The translations under genes were made by a program, and so were the position numbers. Below, piece after piece: positions 58,729-64,000 of a DNA stretch of 64,000 nucleotides. Each line of letters starts with the position of its first letter. Position 1 is the first letter of the stretch. This DNA comes from Carallia brachiata (lineage: Eukaryota; Streptophyta; Magnoliopsida; Malpighiales; Rhizophoraceae): positions 5,915,858-5,979,857 of the forward strand of contig JADCRB010000037.1 in the NCBI GenBank assembly GCA_021464245.1. Reading direction: 5' to 3'. Under the pieces are notes generated by a model. The model was not told the DNA's origin. It was given only the letters and a program-made list of their open reading frames with translations, and searched no databases.

Positions 58729-60490
58729 CTTTACTGAGAAATTTGGATAGAAGAAAAAAATATCAGATGTGTTTGTACATAAAAAACAATAAATAAGAGA
58801 ATTGTATTATTCCTTGTCCCTTTATCGCTATGCAATCTATTTTTCTCGCACTGTGTATGTGAAAATTGTTAATCTCATCTCATCAGGTGCTTTCGAAAAT
58901 GGAGTGCATTACAAATCGAACTTCCTGTTTTGCTGACAATTTCCTTGCAGTGTATGAAAGTCAGATTCTCTTTTTTAGGTAAATTGTGCAATTTACTGTC
59001 TCTGCATTCACTCTATCTCATTCATTATATTCTATTTCAAATTTTAAATCAGAGAGCCCATAAGCAAATAACAACTTTTCAGAAAATTTCACATTTTCCC
59101 AGTGATTATTATTGAGTTGACACTATATTGCTAGGTATGTCTTCCTAAGTGCAACATTGCTTACCTGTGTTCTGTATCCGCTTCCCCCCCCACCCCACTC
59201 TGAAAAAAAAAAGCACACACACACACGACAAAATCTCCTCTTCCATACCAATGATGGCCTAATATAGAAGCTGCATGAATCTGAGCCCTTGGGTCAAAAG
59301 ATGAAGAATATGAATTCCGATTTTAATTCATTACAAATTGACAGGCAGCGGCTGGTTCATTATGTTAGCTTTCTCATCATGATAATTGATATTTGCCATG
59401 CCCACCTTGTATTGAAGAACTGTTTTTCCTCATCAATGCAGTAGCTTAATTAAGTGAACATATACAGAATTCTTAAGTTTTCTTTGGCGAACATATATGC
59501 AATTGATGAAGGTAAGAACAAGTTCCATTCATAGTGAACCAGAGACTCCTAATAGTGAATCTGTAAGTGCTGAAAAAGTGATTGAAAAATTAAATGCACT
59601 ATAAAGAATCACAACGAGAAGGAATACGTTGTGAAGCTAGAACCATGTCAAGAACTGACTGGTACTCCTATTGCCTTTGAAGGATAATTCTGTTTTGATG
59701 GAGGATGTAATTTGATTTTTTTTTTTCCTTTTTGTTTAAGGTCTAAATGCAGCAGCAAAAAGCACAACTTTCAATGCTTGCTGCCCCTTCTTCCACCTAA
59801 ATCAGGGCTTGGAAAGAATAGCACAACCAGATATGTTAAAATCATGTTTTCTTTTCCTTTTTGGGTCAGACTAATGTTTCCAGTTTCACAGCACTAGCGA
59901 ATAATCCTACTGCTTGGCTGTCTAATGGGATAGTTAGGCAAGCTAATGAGAAGTGTTTTGGTAAACAAAAACAACGACAAGCTTTTGTTCTTCTGGACAG
60001 AAAGGAGGAGATTGTTGTTTAGGTGAGGATGTGAGTTTTTACATTTACAGAAGAAGTAATTCAATTCAGCAGAAGCTGCATCAGCCTACAAGTGCCATAA
60101 ATCAAAAGAGCTTGATGACATTTTCTTCCTCTGATAGCCATGATTGAGTATATTCCACTCACTTTCACTTTCAAATCCATTATTAATATTTATGGGAATT
60201 GTTCCTTGTTATTGTTGTAGGCTTGTAGTAGTTGAAGGATGGTTGTTGCTATTGTTGTTGGCCTCTTCTACCATGTTGCTTGAAGCCAGGCTTCAGAGAG
60301 AAGCAGAACCCTCAAACTGTTAATGAGCCCCGACTTACTAATATAATGTACTTTATTTTGGTCACACCCTCACCTCAGTATTTGCTGATATATGTATGTA
60401 TTGCTAGTGCTACACACACACTGCTCTTTCTTCCCTTTCTCCCCCCCCCCCCCAATTTTTTTTCCTCTTTCGTGTATGAGAAAATGTTAG
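58729..60490. other. 3' flank of the helicase copy, no gene seen
   Basis: A/T-rich with A-rich stretches just after the stop (around 58754-58795) that are weak candidates for a decayed poly(A) tail. A 13-C run lies at 60441-60453. Open frames 58930-59115, 59712-59897 and 60232-60498 have no recognisable domain. Confidence 0.5.
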
Positions 60491-60673
60491 TGCCTTGAAA
60501 TTTGGTATTCTAGTTAGTGTCCTGATAGAAATTAAGGCTGATATTTTTTAAAATAATCGATAATTTTTAAAACATCTGTTATTTTTATATTTTTAAAAAT
60601 TATTAATTTTGTTTCAAAAATATCAATTTTAATTTCAATCGAAATACTGATTAGAACATCAAATTTCAAGACA
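60491..60673. mobile_element. MITE of 183 bp with near-perfect inverted ends
   Basis: The left end TGCCTTGAAATTTGGTATTC and inverted right end TGTCTTGAAATTTGATGTTC continue with TAGTTAGT/TAATCAGT and CTGATATTTTT/TTGATATTTTT, about 60 bases of pairing around an AT core. Target duplication not convincing. Related AT-rich blocks at 43470-43660 and perhaps 40330-40497. Confidence 0.7.
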
Positions 60674-61373
60674 TATATTAGAGCTTTTCGTATATATGTT
60701 CACATGTACTTGCTGCCATGTGCTTTTGTGGGAGGAATGTATTAGAGGATTATATATGCATTTTGCAACTCAATTGCTACTATTTATTTATCTGGCGGCG
60801 AGAGGCGCTCGACCAAATTTTGATTCACTTTAGAAATTGCAGTTTGTATTCGAAATTGTATGTATGGGTAAGCTTAGAGCATATAAGTTCGGGATCCCCT
60901 GGCCTTTTCGGCCAACCATTTATAAACAAAGACGGCAACGATCCCTCTTCAATGTACTTATATGCGCCTATTAAGTATATATCCCATACCACTGATTTTG
61001 AATCTTCACTCGAAATTGACACTTTCAGTTTCAAATTAAATTTCAATACTAACGCCAGTTGAGTTACAATTTACTGATTCACTGATTTTAAAATTAAAAA
61101 CTGAGATTCATTCGTAAAAATTTTAAAAGAGAACAGTTAATGCGTTCTAATTTGAACACGTTTAACTAATTTTAAAATTTTGATTTCAAAGTCAATGGCT
61201 AATATCTTTTAACGTTAGAGAGATTAAGGGTACGATGTAACATTGCAATAAGTCAAAAAAATTACGACGCGACCGCTCCAAAAAAACAAAATGGAAACTC
61301 AAATTTTCAAAATTCAAATGGCAAATCCACGATTATCATTATTATTTTGGCATTTACTGTATAGTCTCCTCTC
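60674..61373. other. Intergenic DNA upstream of the 61.5-kb gene
   Basis: No gene recognised; the open frame 60718-61062 lacks any recognisable domain. Confidence 0.5.
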
Positions 61374-61381
61374 TATAAATA
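61374..61381 (+). promoter_or_regulatory. TATA box of the 61.5-kb gene
   Basis: TATAAATA, 184 bases before the ATG at 61558, followed by a CT-rich leader (TCTCTCTTCCAACCC-like). Supports translation from 61558 and not from the upstream in-frame ATG at 61291, which lies before the TATA box. Confidence 0.75.
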
Positions 61382-61557
61382 GCTCTGGTATCTGGAACAG
61401 CCTAAAGAATCTCACAAAAATCTCTCTTCCAACCCTACCCTTCTTCTTCCACAAAATTACATTCCATACCCTCCTAAGCCTCTTTAGCCCAAGAAAGAAT
61501 CTTCCATTCTTCTTCTACCAGTGGCTTCGGCGTTTGGCGTCTGGCGTTTGGTTCAGA

Positions 61558-62622
61558 ATGAAAGCGTCGTTGAAGTTCCGTGAAGACCAAAAGCCGCTGT
61601 TCAGAGCCAAAGTGCCGTTGAGCATCGCCGGGTTGCCGTTCCAGTCGGGGATTGTGGCCGGCGAGTCCAAAGAGCTCTCTCTCAATCTCGCTACCTTCTT
61701 CGAATCAGGGCCGTCCATCAAGATCGCCTACCGCCCCAACGACACCTGGAACCCTTTCTCTCTTGTCGTCAGAACGGGAACCGGACCCTTCGGTTCCCCG
61801 ATCTCCAGCTCCATGCTGATGAGCGCCGAGTTCAGCCTCCTCGGCCGTGGAAACCCTAGCTTCATGCTCCATTTCAAGCCTCAGTTCGGGGACTTCTATG
61901 TCAAGAAGTCGCAGTCTTCTTCGGCTTTTGAGAAGACCGTCAGGTTTTTCCGGAAGAACGGCGGCGTTTCACTGGATAATGGTGATGATGACGACGACTC
62001 GTCGATTGAGGTGGTGGAGGCTCCGGTGGTTAACGGTGAGGTGGGACGGGATGAAGGATTCTGCGGGAAGAGGATTGGGGTTTTCCCACAGCCTACGGCT
62101 AGCGGGATTTTAAGGTTTTGTCGGGCGTGGAAGTGGCGGCGAAGACGAAGCTGCCGATGCGAGGTCACGCTGTAATGAATTTCCGCTGGGGAGTTAGGGT
62201 TCCGACGGAGAACGCTAACAGCGGCGGTGATGCGACGGCTGGGATTAATTTTAAAAAAATTCCCTTCTTGGTGATGAATAAGATCGGGATCGAACACGTG
62301 TACGGGGACGATCGAAGTCAAAAGGGGCAGCAACCTCAGCTAATAAGGCGGGCCCAGAATTTGAAATGCCGACGTGGCCGACGCTTGTTTGACGGTGAAG
62401 CGGCAGCTGGAGGTCTTGCAAGCAGAGAACGGGCTGTTGAAGAAGGCCGTGGATGATCTGAGGCAAGAGATCGGCGCAAGCAAGCTAACCTCGCCGGCGG
62501 TGGACTGGAGTTCTGGAAAATACTGGGAAAAAGTTGAACGGAGAGGTAAGGAGGGAGGAGATGTGAATCAGGAGTCGAGCAAAGCACCGAAGACCGCCGG
62601 CACCGGCTGCGCAGGGATTTGA
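61558..62622 (+). CDS. Conserved plant protein of unknown function, reading frame interrupted
   Basis: The protein starts MKASLKFREDQKPLFRAKVP and continues LSIAGLPFQSGIVAGESKEL, FFESGPSIKIAYRPNDTWNP, SPISSSMLMSAEFSLLGRGN and FMLHFKPQFGDFYVKKSQSS, a pattern I recognise as a plant-wide family but cannot name. An acidic DDDDDSS linker follows, then LSGVEVAAKTKLPMRGHAVM, NFRWGVRVP and FLVMNKIGIEHV, and a C-terminal heptad-like segment ACLTVKRQLEVLQAENGLLK, suggesting a coiled coil. No intron is needed. To read through, the frame must shift -1 near 62116-62119 (T run), near 62310-62318 (least certain) and near 62366-62371; stop TGA at 62620. The span equals about 355 codons. Either a recent pseudogene or consensus errors; the TATA box and CT-rich leader look healthy. 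Predicted location unknown. Confidence 0.7.
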
Positions 62623-62640
62623 ACTTATCAAAACCGCTGC

Positions 62641-63704
62641 AGATAATTTATGTGTATGCCACCTAAAATGTGCGCGTGTTTTTTTTTTTTTTTTTTTAAT
62701 GCAATACCCATTTTGTCCTGTGAGGCAGCTGCCGATTTTGTTAGTTTGGGGTCTAATCAAGTGCATCTTTTTGCTCCTGTTCCAAACCCATGGTGCAACC
62801 GTGCCAGGTTTACGCCGGCAGTATTGGTTTTTTTTTTTGGTTTTCTTGAGCGATACAACAGCAGTGTTGGCAAAAAGATTCTTTTAGGAAACAGATTAAC
62901 GATCCAGGCTCAAATAGAAAAATATGTGGTGGTTTTGTCAAATTGAATTTAAGGATTTTAGCTCCCAAAATAAAAACAAAAAATGCAGCCCCGCAAGCTG
63001 TAAGGCTGACCACTTAGGGAGTAAAAGATGCTTTGCGGCGTTAGCCACGTGTTACGTGCGATGGTTTGTTTTAAACGGCTGACTAATGATAAATAACAAA
63101 ACGAAACATTTTTGTGAGCGTACATTTTTATTATATGATTCGATTGTATTGTAAAATTAATCATATTTTTTATAACAATAATTATATTTTTTATAATAAA
63201 AATTTACACTTTATTTTTTTATATAAAATATAGGTATATTATTATAAAAAATATGAGCGTTATTATTATGACTGAATGGTATAATAAAACATGTATGGTC
63301 ACCTAATGAAGTCCATAACAAAAATGGTAAATAACAAAACATATAACGACTCAAATGATGGAGCTAGTTTTATCGAAAAAAAAAAAGTGTATACGATTTA
63401 TGAAAGGGCCATACGTAGGGACCAAAAAGTGTTTTATGCTGTTCTTTTAAACAACTGAAAAAATATATATTTGTGGAAATGTAAATTACAATTTTTTGGG
63501 ACTACTGAAAAATAAACACTACAATAACTACAAGCAATAAGAAGGCATTGAGAGAACAGACAAAAACTAGAGGATCAAAATGCATAAGTCTATAATGGAA
63601 AAAGCAATCGATATCAATAGCAATTTGAAAAATATCAATGCCCTCACATGAGACATTTCAGAAACATTACCCTTACACCCTCACATGGTCAATTAGTCAG
63701 TAAT
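62641..63704. other. 3' flank, AT-rich, no gene seen
   Basis: A T run at 62680-62698 and an AT-rich repeat at 63172-63285 that resembles 27015-27135. Open frames here carry no recognisable domain. Confidence 0.5.
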
Positions 63705-63840
63705 GTTTGAGATAATCTCGAAGCGTCAAGTCGAAGCGTAGACAGAGCTTAATACTTTGAGATAACCTCCAAACAAAAGCATAGACATAGGAAAATACTT
63801 TGAGATAATCTCGAAGCGTTAAGTCATTAGCAATGCGTCA
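63705..63840. repeat. Three-unit tandem repeat with palindromic core
   Basis: Units begin at about 63705, 63755 and 63798 with TTTGAGATAATCTCGAAGCG (units 1 and 3) or TTTGAGATAACCTCCAAAC (unit 2). Each core is the perfect or near-perfect palindrome GAGATAATCTC. The unit length varies, 50 and 43 bases. Function unknown. Confidence 0.7.
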
Positions 63841-64000
63841 TGATTAGTGAGATGAAGAAAACATGACGACGATGCTAAACGGAATTTTCGTCCAAATGTA
63901 AAATGTCAAAACATCAAAATTTGGATAGTATTTCATTTCCTGAAAAAGCTGTCACACTGGGATAAAACAAAATCAACATAGAAATGCAATAGAACATTCT

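Noticed and set aside
60270..60300. Palindrome TGAAGCCAGGCTTCA as a possible microRNA hairpin
   Set aside because: Dyad too short, no extended stem arm, and no known plant microRNA sequence.
60718..61062. Plus-strand 114-codon frame
   Set aside because: No recognisable domain, and the TATA box of the next gene lies beyond its end.
61291..61557. N-terminal extension of the 61.5-kb protein
   Set aside because: The upstream ATG precedes the TATA box at 61374 and the extension is a translation of the CT-rich leader; MKAS at 61558 matches the family start as I remember it.
1..64000. CRISPR arrays, phage or bacterial operons
   Set aside because: No regularly spaced identical repeats with unique spacers and no prokaryotic genes; all gene structure is plant nuclear.

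Overview
This is nuclear DNA of a eudicot plant. The evidence is AT-rich intergenic DNA, GT-AG introns, plastid-targeted and plant-only gene families (FAD2, PAP13-type fibrillin, VQ protein, LEA_1), a nuclear tRNA-Ala, and plant transposons (an L1-like LINE with an RRM, hAT and PIF/Harbinger miniature elements). I cannot name the species. I see no CRISPR array, operon or prokaryotic feature. Intron borders were placed by hand from reading frame, GT/AG sites and remembered family sequences. Family assignments rest on motif recognition, not on a search.

Layout. 1-24 kb, gene-bearing: 3' half of an actin gene (+), a 5'-incomplete remnant of a plant protein gene (-), tRNA-Ala(TGC) (+), a PAP13/fibrillin-type plastid protein gene in seven exons (+), a VQ-motif regulator (-), and FAD2 oleate desaturase (-) with a 2.1-kb intron in its 5' leader. 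24-36 kb, transposon-rich: a hAT-type miniature element, a 6.2-kb inverted LINE with intact target-site duplications, and a PIF/Harbinger-type MITE. 36-44 kb: an intact two-exon LEA_1 gene with ABRE-like promoter sites, another MITE, and a broken NIAP/OCT7-like transporter gene. 44-55 kb: a second hAT-type copy in the opposite orientation, a truncated enoyl-ACP reductase pseudogene, an intact NSE4 kleisin gene (-, seven exons), and a third hAT-type MITE. 55-64 kb: a full-length intronless DEAH-box splicing-helicase copy broken by eight single-base deletions, a conserved plant gene of unknown function also broken by inferred single-base deletions, and AT-rich DNA.

How the genes relate. They form no pathway; this is ordinary plant gene mosaic. 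The order actin, PAP13, VQ, FAD2 does look ancestral. From memory, Arabidopsis keeps ACT11 beside FAD2 on chromosome 3, and PAP13-type genes beside VQ17 and VQ25 on chromosomes 2 and 3. The right part (40-63 kb) is rich in decayed or duplicated genes beside one clean essential gene (NSE4).

The points most worth checking are: a frame break between transit peptide and mature region in PAP13; the all-minus-one pattern of lesions in the helicase and the 61.5-kb gene, which could be consensus errors rather than decay; an altered second histidine box in FAD2; and a long inverted repeat inside the FAD2 leader intron. I found nothing that I would call a new biological system.
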